From: Rikenellaceae bacterium
GTDB lineage: Bacteria; Bacteroidota; Bacteroidia; Bacteroidales; Rikenellaceae
Direction of reading: 5' to 3'
DNA length: 40,083 bases
Assembly (NCBI GenBank): GCA_017415005.1
Contig: JAFQJK010000015.1
Coordinates: 1 to 40,083, forward strand
Under the pieces are notes generated by a model. It was not told the origin of the DNA, searched no databases, and saw only the letters and a list, made by a program, of their open reading frames with translations. A program made the translations under genes and the position numbers. This document shows, piece by piece, positions 8,383 to 16,565 of the stretch. The stretch's first letter is position 1, and each line of letters begins with the position of its first letter.

Positions 8383-8894
8383 AAATCTGTATTTTAACCT
8401 ATTGCGCAGGGGAAGGCGGCGTTTGTCCCTGTCTCCCGGCGCCGATGCAAAGTAAGCAATTTATGCCGGAAAAAGGGAGTGGTCGGCTGAATAAATATTC
8501 GGCAGCGGGCTGTCGGGCAGGAGGTCTGTCGGTAAGTGCGGATCGGCCGACGGGTGGAACGGGAGTATGGCGGGAGCGATCGGGAGGGGACGGCAGCCGT
8601 TCGGCAGGTGTACGTCGGACCGTTACGGGAGGGATCCGGGGGCGGTGTGCGAGTACGGAGTGGCCGGCATCAGCCGGGTGAGGGGCATAAGGGGCGGGCG
8701 ATCCGGGCCGCATCGTCCGGGTGGATCGTTCGACAGGCTTGGCCGAAAGATACAGGAAAGGGTTTTGATGCCTCGTGCCGGGCCCGGTGGCCTCGAGGAT
8801 AGGGCAACGGTAGGTTGTGCACGGTCCGGTGGCTGCGGGGTTGCTCTAAACGGGTGAGCGACCGGTTCGGCTCCTGAGGCCGTGGCGGTGCGCG
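8383..8894. other. Gene-free GC-rich gap upstream of murF-alr
   Basis: About 510 bases between the murF-alr start and the mutS2 stop. I find no convincing coding frame, tRNA or strong hairpin. Near 8448-8455 the minus strand reads TTACTTTG, one mismatch from TAnnTTTG, and it could start murF-alr transcription with a leader of about 60 bases. The rest (8460-8890) is G-rich on the plus strand and unexplained. Confidence 0.5.
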
Positions 8895-11375
8895 TCAGCG
8901 TAGGCGGACGACGGTGATGCCCGCTCCGCCCTGGTCGACATGCTCGTCGTCGGCCGAGGCGACCTCGCTCACCGTGCGCAGGTAGCGGCGGATCTCCTCC
9001 TTGAGCGCGCCGGTGCCCTTGCCGTGCAGGATACGCACCTCGGTGGCGCCTACCATGATCGCGTCGTCGACGAAGTCCTGCACTTCGTCGAGGGCCTCGG
9101 CGGCGCGCATACCGCGCACGTCGAGCGTATGTTTGAAATGAAGGCGCCGTTGCGAGATACCGGCGTCGAGCCGGATCGCGGGCTTCAGGTCGCGCCCCTG
9201 TTTCTTGAACTCGGCGTTCGAGACGACGACGAGCCGGTCGCGGTCGAGCGTTGTGGTGATCTGGCCGAAAGCAACGGTCACTTTTTTACCTTTGATCGTC
9301 AGGACCTCGCCGACCGTGTCCTGTTCCTTGATACGGACTTTGGCGCCCTCTTTCAGTTCGAGCACCTTCTCCGGCTCGGATTTGGCCGGGGTTGCCTCGG
9401 CCTGCTTGCGTTGCTTGCGCTCCATGCGTCGCTCCTCTCGCTCGCGCAACTGGGCTATTTTGCGGGCGATGCGTTCGTCGGCCTCGTCGTCTTTGGCGAG
9501 GTTCTCGCGGAAGTCGTCGAGCTTGCGCCGCACGATCCGCGTGGCCTCTTTCTCGGCCTGCGACTCTTTGATCGTGCGGATCGTGTTCTCGATCTGCCGG
9601 TTGGCCTCGGCCGTGAGGCGCTGGGCCTCGCTCTTGGCTTCGCGGATCAGGCGCGAGCGCTCGTCCTTGAGCTGTGCGAGTTCGGCGCCGTACTTTTCGG
9701 CCAGCTCGTCGACCCGCTTCTCGGCGATGCGGATGCGGTCGCGCTTCTGCTCCCAGTAGCGCTTGTCGCGCGAGATCTCGCGCAACTGGCGCTCGATGTT
9801 CATGTGGTCGCTGCCCGCCTTTTCGATCGCGCTGCGGATGATCGGCTCGGGGAGACCGATCTTGCGGGCGATCTCGACGGCGAACGAGCTGCCCGGCGTG
9901 CCGATCTCGAGCCGGAAGAGCGGGCGGATGTTCTGCACGTCGAATGTCATCGCGCCGTTTGCGATCCCCTCGGCGTTCGACGCGTAGTATTTCAGGTTGG
10001 CGTAGTGCGTGGTGATGACGCCGAAACAGCGGCGCTCGCGCAGCCGCTCGAGGATCGATTCGGCGATCGCCCCGCCGATCACCGGCTCGGTGCCCGTGCC
10101 GAACTCGTCGATCAGCACGAGCGAGCGCTCGCCGGCGTGGGCGAGCATGTGCTTCATGTTCAGCAGGTGCGAGCTGTAGGTGCTCAGGTCGTTCTCGATC
10201 GACTGCTCGTCGCCGATGTCGATGAAAATGCCGTCGAAAAGGCCGATCTCGGAGTTTTCGGAGACCGGGATCAGGTAGCCGCATTGGAACATATACTGCA
10301 ACAGGCCCACTGTCTTGAGGCAGACCGACTTGCCGCCTGCGTTGGGGCCCGAGATGACGAGCAGGTGCTTCTCGGGCGTGAGCCACAGGTCGAGCGGGAC
10401 GACCTGGCCGCCCTCGCGGGCCAGCGCCTGGGCCAGCAGCGGGTGGCGGGCGTGGCGCAATTCGAGGCGCGTGCCATCGGCGAGGATCGGCCGCACGCAT
10501 TGGTTGGCCAGCGCGTGGCGCCCTTTGGCGCGGATCATGTCGATCCCCGTGAGGTAGTCGGCCGCTCCGGCAATGCCGTCGAGGTCGGGGCGGATCTTAT
10601 CGGTGAAGTCGGCGAGGATGCGGACGATCTCGCGGCGCTCCTCGTACTCGAGTTCCTTGATCTCGTTGTTAAGCTCGACAACTTCGACCGGTTCGATGTA
10701 GATGGTCTTGCCGGTGGCCGATTCGTCATGGATAAAGCCCTTGAGCTTCTTTTTGTTGCCCGCGGCCACCGGGATCACGGCCCGCCCTTCGCGGATCGAG
10801 ACCGCGGCGTCGGCCTCGACGATGCCCGCTGCCTGGGCCTGCGACATGATCTGTTGGAGCCGCTTCGAAACCTGCCCCTCGCGCTCGCGGATGCTGCGCC
10901 GCACGGCATAGAGGGCCGCCGAGGCGTTGTCCCTGACCTTGCCGAACTTGTCGATGATCGAGTCGATGTGGTTGACGATGGCGGGGAAGCCGTCGACTCC
11001 GTCAGAGAAAGCGTGCAGGGACGGGTACTTGATCTCGTCGCCGCGGCGGAAGAAGGCGACCAGCTCGCCCGTGGCGGCCAGCGCCTTGCGCAGCGCGACG
11101 ATCTCGTGCACGTCGAGGAAGGTTCCCTCGATACGCGCCTTGCGCAGGAACGCATCGGTGTCGACGAACCCTCCGTCGGGGAAGTCGCTCTCCATCATCA
11201 GTACGGTGCGCATTTCGTCGACGAGCGCAAGCCGGCGCCGCACCTCGTCGTGCGAGCTGCTGAACGTTTCGGCCCGGAGCTTGCCGACCGCGCCCGCCGT
11301 GGCGCAGAGCGCCTCGACCTGTGTGCGGATACGGTCGAAACCTATCTTGGCTTCAAAATTATCGGGATAGATCAA
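8895..11375 (-). CDS. mutS2: Endonuclease MutS2
   Basis: An 826-aa MutS2, the normal length. Members suppress homologous recombination by resolving branched DNA and, in some bacteria, act on collided ribosomes. The ATPase Walker A is GPNAGGKS (343-350), Walker B LVLIDEFGTG (about 419-428), and TTHY (455-458) follows. A long charged coiled coil spans about 520-660. The C-terminal Smr nuclease domain carries LDVRGMR (751-757) and LHGKGTG (783-789). The LDxR and HGxG motifs expected for Smr nicking are intact. It follows the MlaD-like gene by 17 bases and is probably the last gene of the amidase-MCE-mutS2 operon, linking DNA maintenance with envelope genes. Confidence 0.95.
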   Translation of the reverse strand: MIYPDNFEAKIGFDRIRTQVEALCATAGAVGKLRAETFSSSHDEVRRRLALVDEMRTVLMMESDFPDGGFVDTDAFLRKARIEGTFLDVHEIVALRKALAATGELVAFFRRGDEIKYPSLHAFSDGVDGFPAIVNHIDSIIDKFGKVRDNASAALYAVRRSIREREGQVSKRLQQIMSQAQAAGIVEADAAVSIREGRAVIPVAAGNKKKLKGFIHDESATGKTIYIEPVEVVELNNEIKELEYEERREIVRILADFTDKIRPDLDGIAGAADYLTGIDMIRAKGRHALANQCVRPILADGTRLELRHARHPLLAQALAREGGQVVPLDLWLTPEKHLLVISGPNAGGKSVCLKTVGLLQYMFQCGYLIPVSENSEIGLFDGIFIDIGDEQSIENDLSTYSSHLLNMKHMLAHAGERSLVLIDEFGTGTEPVIGGAIAESILERLRERRCFGVITTHYANLKYYASNAEGIANGAMTFDVQNIRPLFRLEIGTPGSSFAVEIARKIGLPEPIIRSAIEKAGSDHMNIERQLREISRDKRYWEQKRDRIRIAEKRVDELAEKYGAELAQLKDERSRLIREAKSEAQRLTAEANRQIENTIRTIKESQAEKEATRIVRRKLDDFRENLAKDDEADERIARKIAQLREREERRMERKQRKQAEATPAKSEPEKVLELKEGAKVRIKEQDTVGEVLTIKGKKVTVAFGQITTTLDRDRLVVVSNAEFKKQGRDLKPAIRLDAGISQRRLHFKHTLDVRGMRAAEALDEVQDFVDDAIMVGATEVRILHGKGTGALKEEIRRYLRTVSEVASADDEHVDQGGAGITVVRLR

Positions 11376-11392
11376 TGGGTGTCGGGGTTAGA

Positions 11393-12382
11393 TCATTTGG
11401 CTTTGCTCTTCTCCTTCTTGTCCTCGGTTTTCGCTTTCTTTTTCTCCTTGTTGCTGCCGCCGAAGACGGAGAAGTGGACGTAGCGCTTGGGGTTGGCTTT
11501 GAGGTCGGCAAGCAGGGCTGCCAGATTGCCGCTGGCCACCGTCAGCGAGTCGTAGAGCGCCGGGTCGTTGACCAGTTGGCCGAGGGCTCCCTCGCCCGCG
11601 TTGATCTTGCCGATGGTCGCATTGAGCTCGCCGAGCGTCGTGGTGAATTCGTTGACCATCGTAGGGATATGCGAGCTGCTCAGCGAGTCGGTGAAGTGCT
11701 CGACGTTGGCGATGATGTGGTCGATCCGCTCCGAATTGTCTTTGAGGTTGCGCGACATGGTGTTGAGGTTCGAGATCATACCCTTGAGCGAGCCCGATTC
11801 GCTTGAGATCACGTCGTCGATATTGCCCGAGATCGAGGCCAGGTTGCCCATCGTCGCGTTGATGCTGGCCGTGTTGTCGACCAGGATCTTATTGACGCTG
11901 CCCAGCGTCGTGCTGATGTCGCTCACCAGTTGGTGGAGCATCTGCTTGATATACTCGAACTCGGACCCGGCCACCTCGAGGAATCCCTTGTCGACCTCCG
12001 AGTAGAGCGTATCGCCGCTCTGGAGGTACTGGGGGGCCGAGCCGAGCTGTATCTCGACCGACTTGCCGCCCATGATCCCCTCGCTGAATATCAGGGCCTT
12101 GGAGTTGGTCGGGATCTTATATTTGGACTTGACCGAAAGCTCGAGGACGATCTTGCCGTCGGCGCCCTGCTGGTAGTTCATGCCGCTGATCACCCCTACC
12201 TTGTAGCCCTTGATCACGATGGCCGACGAGGTCTGAATGCCGTTGACCTGGTCGAGCGCGGCGTAATAGGTGTTGTTGCGTGCGAATATGTCTTGTCCTT
12301 TCAGGAAATTGATCCCCCAGTACAGGACCAGGACCATCAGTATCCCGAAAATACCCACTTTGGCTTCCTTGCGTAATTTCAT
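11393..12382 (-). CDS. MlaD/MCE-family lipid-transport protein
   Basis: A 329-aa protein anchored in the inner membrane by one N-terminal segment (about residues 9-27, VGIFGILMVLVLYWG), followed by an MCE domain (about 36-115) with the family phrases IVIKGYKVGVI and SEGIMGGKSVEIQ. Residues about 130-290 are predicted helices with regularly spaced small residues. A lysine-rich tail closes the protein. MCE proteins form hexamers that carry phospholipids between inner and outer membrane. No ABC permease or ATPase partner lies in this window. It lies 43 bases after the amidase gene and 17 bases before mutS2, a pairing seen across Bacteroidetes. Confidence 0.88.
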   Translation of the reverse strand: MKLRKEAKVGIFGILMVLVLYWGINFLKGQDIFARNNTYYAALDQVNGIQTSSAIVIKGYKVGVISGMNYQQGADGKIVLELSVKSKYKIPTNSKALIFSEGIMGGKSVEIQLGSAPQYLQSGDTLYSEVDKGFLEVAGSEFEYIKQMLHQLVSDISTTLGSVNKILVDNTASINATMGNLASISGNIDDVISSESGSLKGMISNLNTMSRNLKDNSERIDHIIANVEHFTDSLSSSHIPTMVNEFTTTLGELNATIGKINAGEGALGQLVNDPALYDSLTVASGNLAALLADLKANPKRYVHFSVFGGSNKEKKKAKTEDKKEKSKAK

Positions 12383-12425
12383 TGTCAGTCGCTTTTTGTT
12401 GTCTTCAAGTATGTGTTGCAGCCTG

Positions 12426-13589
12426 TTAACGGGCTGCCTGCAATCTGCGTGCCTCGCTTACCGTAATCTGCCTGTCGCCGTCGAAAGCGACCAGAAAAGC
12501 GTCCTTAACCACCTTCCTGACCTCTTTTTGCAGGGCGAGGGCTTTGGTGTACGAGGTTTCCGATCCGACGAAATACTTGTACATCCGGCCGATCTTCCGC
12601 TCTTCGACCTTGCCGCGGTAGGGGCCGAACTGGCGGCTCCGGGCGTCGAGCCGCACGGTCGAGCCGGCGACCTGGACCCGGTAGCGGACCCCGGAGGTCG
12701 GTTTCGTCCCGTTCTCTTTCGTGGCGGCCGCCTCCGGGGCCGCTTCGGCATCCGTGGCGCCGGCCGCTGCATCGTAACTGGCCAGTACGATCGGGATGCC
12801 CCTGCCTTCGGTCTTGACCTTATAGGCGCTGAAGGCGTTGAACAGCGACCGGGCGAACTCCTTTTGTCCCGATGCCGACCCGACGAACCGCACGTCGTTC
12901 GGGTTGGTGATAAAGCCCATCTCGGTGAGCACGGCCGGGCAGGCGGTTTTCCACAGCACGAGGAACCCCGCCTGTTTCACGCCCCGGTTACCCAGCGGCA
13001 ACTGTCGTGCGTATTGTCTCTGTACCAGGTCGGCGAAAGCGAGGCTTTGCTCCCGGTAGGCGTATTGCATCAGCGAGAAGATGATGAACGACTCGGCCGA
13101 GCCGGGCTCGTATCCCTCGTATTTGGTGGAGTAGTCGCTCTCGTAGGTGATCACGTCGTTCTCGCGCATGGCCTGCTCGAGGTTGGCCTGCTCTTTGGCG
13201 ACGCCCATCACGTAGGTGCTGGTGCCGGTCGCGCTGCGGCTCTGTGCCGCGTCGACGTGGATCGAGATGAACAGGTCGGCGCCCGCCTTGTTGGCGATGT
13301 TGCCGCGCTCGTACAGGTCGATCAGTACGTCGGTCTTGCGCGTATGGATCACCTTGACGTCCGGGTAGTGCTTTTCGAGCAGCGCCCCGAGGTAGCCGGC
13401 CACTTTCAGCACGATGTCCTTCTCGCGGTACTGGCCTGAGCAGGCCCCGGGGTCTTTGCCTCCGTGTCCCGGATCGAGCACCACGGTCTTCACCAGCGGC
13501 ACGGCCGATTGGGCGCGTACTCCGCCGGGCAGCGTAATTCCCGCCAGCAGAAGGCTCCCCGCCAAAATTACCGTCGTCGCAACTTTCAT
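12426..13589 (-). CDS. N-acetylmuramoyl-L-alanine amidase (Amidase_3) with SPOR-like tail
   Basis: A 387-aa exported amidase. A signal peptide (about 1-26, ending VRAQS) precedes the Amidase_3 domain: zinc ligands H42 (DPGHGG), E56 (YREKD) and H111 (SIHVDA), and catalytic E223 (LTEMGF). A low-complexity alanine/glutamate linker leads to a C-terminal domain with YRVQVAGS and YKYFVGSETSY, which looks like a SPOR domain that binds denuded glycan at the division site. It should cleave the stem peptide from MurNAc during cell separation. I chose the ATG at 13589 because it gives a clean signal peptide; upstream codons in this frame read as non-coding. First gene of the operon with the MCE protein and mutS2. 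Confidence 0.93.
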   Translation of the reverse strand: MKVATTVILAGSLLLAGITLPGGVRAQSAVPLVKTVVLDPGHGGKDPGACSGQYREKDIVLKVAGYLGALLEKHYPDVKVIHTRKTDVLIDLYERGNIANKAGADLFISIHVDAAQSRSATGTSTYVMGVAKEQANLEQAMRENDVITYESDYSTKYEGYEPGSAESFIIFSLMQYAYREQSLAFADLVQRQYARQLPLGNRGVKQAGFLVLWKTACPAVLTEMGFITNPNDVRFVGSASGQKEFARSLFNAFSAYKVKTEGRGIPIVLASYDAAAGATDAEAAPEAAATKENGTKPTSGVRYRVQVAGSTVRLDARSRQFGPYRGKVEERKIGRMYKYFVGSETSYTKALALQKEVRKVVKDAFLVAFDGDRQITVSEARRLQAAR

Positions 13590-13622
13590 CCTACTAAACG
13601 TAAAGGTTCTCCGTTTTTTTAC

Positions 13623-13630
13623 TACTTTTG
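13623..13630 (+). promoter_or_regulatory. -7 promoter element (TAnnTTTG) toward lptD
   Basis: TACTTTTG on the plus strand is an exact match. It would give lptD a leader of roughly 110-140 bases. Confidence 0.45.
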
Positions 13631-13675
13631 CCCGCGTACTGTCCCCGTGCGGGACGCGGCGCACCGTATTGCCCG

Positions 13676-13683
13676 CAAAGATA
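13676..13683 (-). promoter_or_regulatory. -7 promoter element (TAnnTTTG) toward the amidase operon
   Basis: The minus strand reads TATCTTTG, an exact match, about 86 bases before the amidase ATG. It lies downstream of the 13623-13630 plus-strand element, so the two transcripts would overlap face to face. Confidence 0.45.
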
Positions 13684-13772
13684 AAAAAACTTTGCAATAA
13701 CGGGTAACCCCGGGGGAATTATCCCGTACGGCCGGGAGCCGGCGGAATGTATTGGAATTAAGCTGTGACCCT

Positions 13773-16514
13773 TTGAAAATTGATGCCAGAAAATACCTGA
13801 TCACCGCAGGCGTCCTGCTCTCGCTGGGGCATATGGTGTTCGGCGCAGGGCTCGCGCGACCGTTCGGACAGGTGTCCGGGCAGGCGCCGGCAGACTCGGT
13901 CACAACCGCCTCGCAGTCCGGCCCGGTCCCCGTCGACGGGCAGGTGGCCCGGCTCGACAGCGTGGGCCGGCATCGGGTGCTCGCCGACACGACCCGTGCC
14001 GATACATCCGCTCAGGCGGCTCCGGCGGTGCCGGGACAGCCGGCCGATACGGCGACCGATAGCTTCCTCGACGACATCCTCTCGGGTACCAACAAGGACT
14101 CGGTTGTTTTCGACGTCAAGAAAAATAAGGTGTACATCTACCAGGAGGGCGATATCAAGTATGTCGGCAATAACCTCAAGGCCGACTACATGGAGGTCGA
14201 CATGGAGACGCGTCAGATCTATGCCCATGGCGTTGCCGATACGTCAGGGGTCACGAGCCGTCCGCAATTTACCGAAGGGAGCAACACCTACGACATGGAT
14301 ACGCTCACCTATAACCTCAAGACGGGCAAGGCCAAGATCAAGGGGGCGACGACCAAGCAGGGGGAGAATTACGTGCAGGGCAAGACGATCAAGAAGATGT
14401 CCGACAATACGATCAACATCGCCAACGGCCGGATGACCACCTGCGACAACCCCGAGCACCCCCACTTCTATCTGCAGATGACCAAGGCCAAGGTGATCCC
14501 GGGCAAGAAGACGATCTTCGGGCCTTCGTACCTTGTGATGGAGGACGTGCCCATTCCGTTCCTGGGGTTGCCGTTCGGATTTTTCCCGATCATGGGTGAG
14601 AAGCACTCGGGCTTTATCATTCCGACCTACGGCGAGGAGCTCTCGAAGGGGTTCTTCCTCAGGGACGGCGGCTATTACTTTGCGTTCAGCGACTATCTCG
14701 ATGCAACGGTCACCGGAGGCATCTACACGCTCGGCTCGTGGGAGGCGGCGGTCACTTCGCGCTATGTGAAGCGCTACAAGTACACCGGCAACTTCGGATT
14801 CCGCTATTCGAAGGATATTTTCGGCGAAAAGGGACAGCCCGACTATATCAACACCAGCAGCTATCGGATCAACTGGACACATACGCAGGACCCGAAGTTC
14901 AGGCCCAACTCGACTTTCTCGGCCAGTGTGAACTTCTCGTCGAGCTCCTTCTCGAAATACGGGTCGACCAACATGAACGACTACCTGAACACGCAGACCA
15001 ACTCGAGTATCTCGTACTCCAAGTCGTGGGCCGGCAAGCCGTTCTCGTTCTCGACCAACGTGCAGCACTCGCAGAACTCGAGCGACTCGACCGTTTCGCT
15101 GAGCTTCCCCAACGTCGTGTTCAACGTCTCGCGCATCTATCCGTTCAAGCGCAAGAACGCGGTCGGCAAGCAGCGGTGGTATGAGAAGATCGCGATGCAG
15201 TATACCGGTACGCTGGCCAATAACGTGACGGTCAAGGAGCGCGACCTGTTCAAGCCCGGCATGTTCAAGGAGATGAAGAACGGCGTGAACCACTCGATCC
15301 CGATCTCCACGTCGATCAACCTGTTCCAGCATATCAACCTCAGTCCGTCGGCCAACTATACCGAGCGCTGGTACTTCAAGAAGATCGACAAGGCGTGGGA
15401 CCCGGACAAGAACCAGGTGGTCAATTCCGACACTACCTATGGTTTCTACCGGCTGTACAACTACAACGTCTCGGCCTCGCTCTCGACCAAGGTGTACGGG
15501 ATGTTCCAGTTCAAAGGGCCCCGGTTCCCGATCCGGGCGATCCGCCATGTCATGACGCCCAGCGTCGGATTTTCGTATGCGCCCGACTTCAGCAAGGCCA
15601 AGTACGGCTATTACAAGCCCGTGCAGAGCGACTCGACCGGGACGATCTCTTATTACTCGCCTTTCGAGGGAGGGATGTACGGGGTCCCGGGCCGCGGGCA
15701 GTCGGCCTCGATCAACTTCAGCCTGTCGAACACGCTCGAAATGAAGGTGCGTAGCGAGCAGGACACGTCAGGGTTCAAGAAGATCAAGCTGATCGATAAC
15801 CTCAGCATCAGCAGCTCCTACAACCTGCTGGCCGACTCGCTCAACCTGGCGCCGTTCCAGATCAGTCTGCGAACGACTTTCTACAAGAATGTCGGTCTGA
15901 ACCTGAGCATGACGCTCGATCCGTACCAGGTCAATTCGAACGGACAGCGGATCAATAAGTTCATGTGGCAGCAAGGCAAGATCGGGCGTATCTCGAGCGC
16001 CAGCTTCGCGTTCGGCTACTCGTTCAACTCGAAGAACTCGGCGCAGGGCGCCGTGAACGATATCAACAGCGGCTACAATCCGGTTCCCCCCGAGTACACC
16101 GACTTTTTCGATCCCAACAACCAGATGGACCCCAACACGAGGCGGCAGATGATGACCTCGGCCTATTACGACTTCAGCATTCCGTGGAACCTGGGGATCA
16201 ACTATAGCTTCAACTATACGAACAACGGGGTACGCAAGAATGTGATCCAGACGCTCGGCTTCAATGCCAGCGTTTCGCTGACCCCCAAATGGGGTATCAC
16301 CTTCAACGGCGGCTACGACTTCGAGGCGCGCAAGCTCACCCCGGGTACCTTTACGCTCAGCCGCGACCTGCACTGCTGGCAGATGAGCTTCAACTGGGTA
16401 CCGATCGGTTTCCGCAAGAGCTGGAACTTCACGATCGGCGTCAAGTCGGCCACCCTGAGCGACCTGAAGATCGACAAGCGGAACAGCTATTATGACAATT
16501 TGTACGATAATTGA
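13773..16514 (+). CDS. lptD: LptD-like LPS assembly outer-membrane protein
   Basis: A protein of about 913 residues that inserts lipopolysaccharide into the outer leaflet of the outer membrane. A signal peptide is followed by a low-complexity stretch, an OstA-like beta-jellyroll (about 90-240, with YMEVDMETRQIYAHG and repeated strand pairs), then a large beta-barrel with aromatic-rich strands to the C-terminus. The phrase FLGLPFGFFPIMGEKHSGFIIP is typical of Bacteroidetes LptD. No in-frame ATG precedes the signal peptide: TTG at 13773 gives MKIDARKYLITAGVLL, a good signal sequence, and TTG at 13752 is another choice; the first ATG (13833) would truncate it. Divergent from the amidase operon, upstream of the M3 peptidase. 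Confidence 0.88.
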   Translation: MKIDARKYLITAGVLLSLGHMVFGAGLARPFGQVSGQAPADSVTTASQSGPVPVDGQVARLDSVGRHRVLADTTRADTSAQAAPAVPGQPADTATDSFLDDILSGTNKDSVVFDVKKNKVYIYQEGDIKYVGNNLKADYMEVDMETRQIYAHGVADTSGVTSRPQFTEGSNTYDMDTLTYNLKTGKAKIKGATTKQGENYVQGKTIKKMSDNTINIANGRMTTCDNPEHPHFYLQMTKAKVIPGKKTIFGPSYLVMEDVPIPFLGLPFGFFPIMGEKHSGFIIPTYGEELSKGFFLRDGGYYFAFSDYLDATVTGGIYTLGSWEAAVTSRYVKRYKYTGNFGFRYSKDIFGEKGQPDYINTSSYRINWTHTQDPKFRPNSTFSASVNFSSSSFSKYGSTNMNDYLNTQTNSSISYSKSWAGKPFSFSTNVQHSQNSSDSTVSLSFPNVVFNVSRIYPFKRKNAVGKQRWYEKIAMQYTGTLANNVTVKERDLFKPGMFKEMKNGVNHSIPISTSINLFQHINLSPSANYTERWYFKKIDKAWDPDKNQVVNSDTTYGFYRLYNYNVSASLSTKVYGMFQFKGPRFPIRAIRHVMTPSVGFSYAPDFSKAKYGYYKPVQSDSTGTISYYSPFEGGMYGVPGRGQSASINFSLSNTLEMKVRSEQDTSGFKKIKLIDNLSISSSYNLLADSLNLAPFQISLRTTFYKNVGLNLSMTLDPYQVNSNGQRINKFMWQQGKIGRISSASFAFGYSFNSKNSAQGAVNDINSGYNPVPPEYTDFFDPNNQMDPNTRRQMMTSAYYDFSIPWNLGINYSFNYTNNGVRKNVIQTLGFNASVSLTPKWGITFNGGYDFEARKLTPGTFTLSRDLHCWQMSFNWVPIGFRKSWNFTIGVKSATLSDLKIDKRNSYYDNLYDN

Positions 16515-16529
16515 TGTTTCCGTACACCG

Positions 16530-16548
16530 GCCGGGCAGGGTGCCCGGC
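16530..16548 (+). terminator. Short GC hairpin between lptD and the M3 peptidase gene
   Basis: Arms 16530-16537 and 16541-16548 pair perfectly over 8 bases around GGG. No U tract follows, so it may only attenuate transcription or stabilise the lptD message. Confidence 0.4.
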
Positions 16549-16565
16549 GCCAATCATTCATACCG

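Noticed and set aside
8940-11483. An 847-aa plus-strand frame opposite mutS2
   Set aside because: Antisense shadow of MutS2 in GC-rich DNA; the MutS2 frame has Walker motifs and the Smr domain.
13675-13695. GCAAAG...CTTTGC inverted repeat as an operator or terminator
   Set aside because: Six-base arms around an A-rich loop; it mostly reflects the TTTG promoter element on the minus strand.
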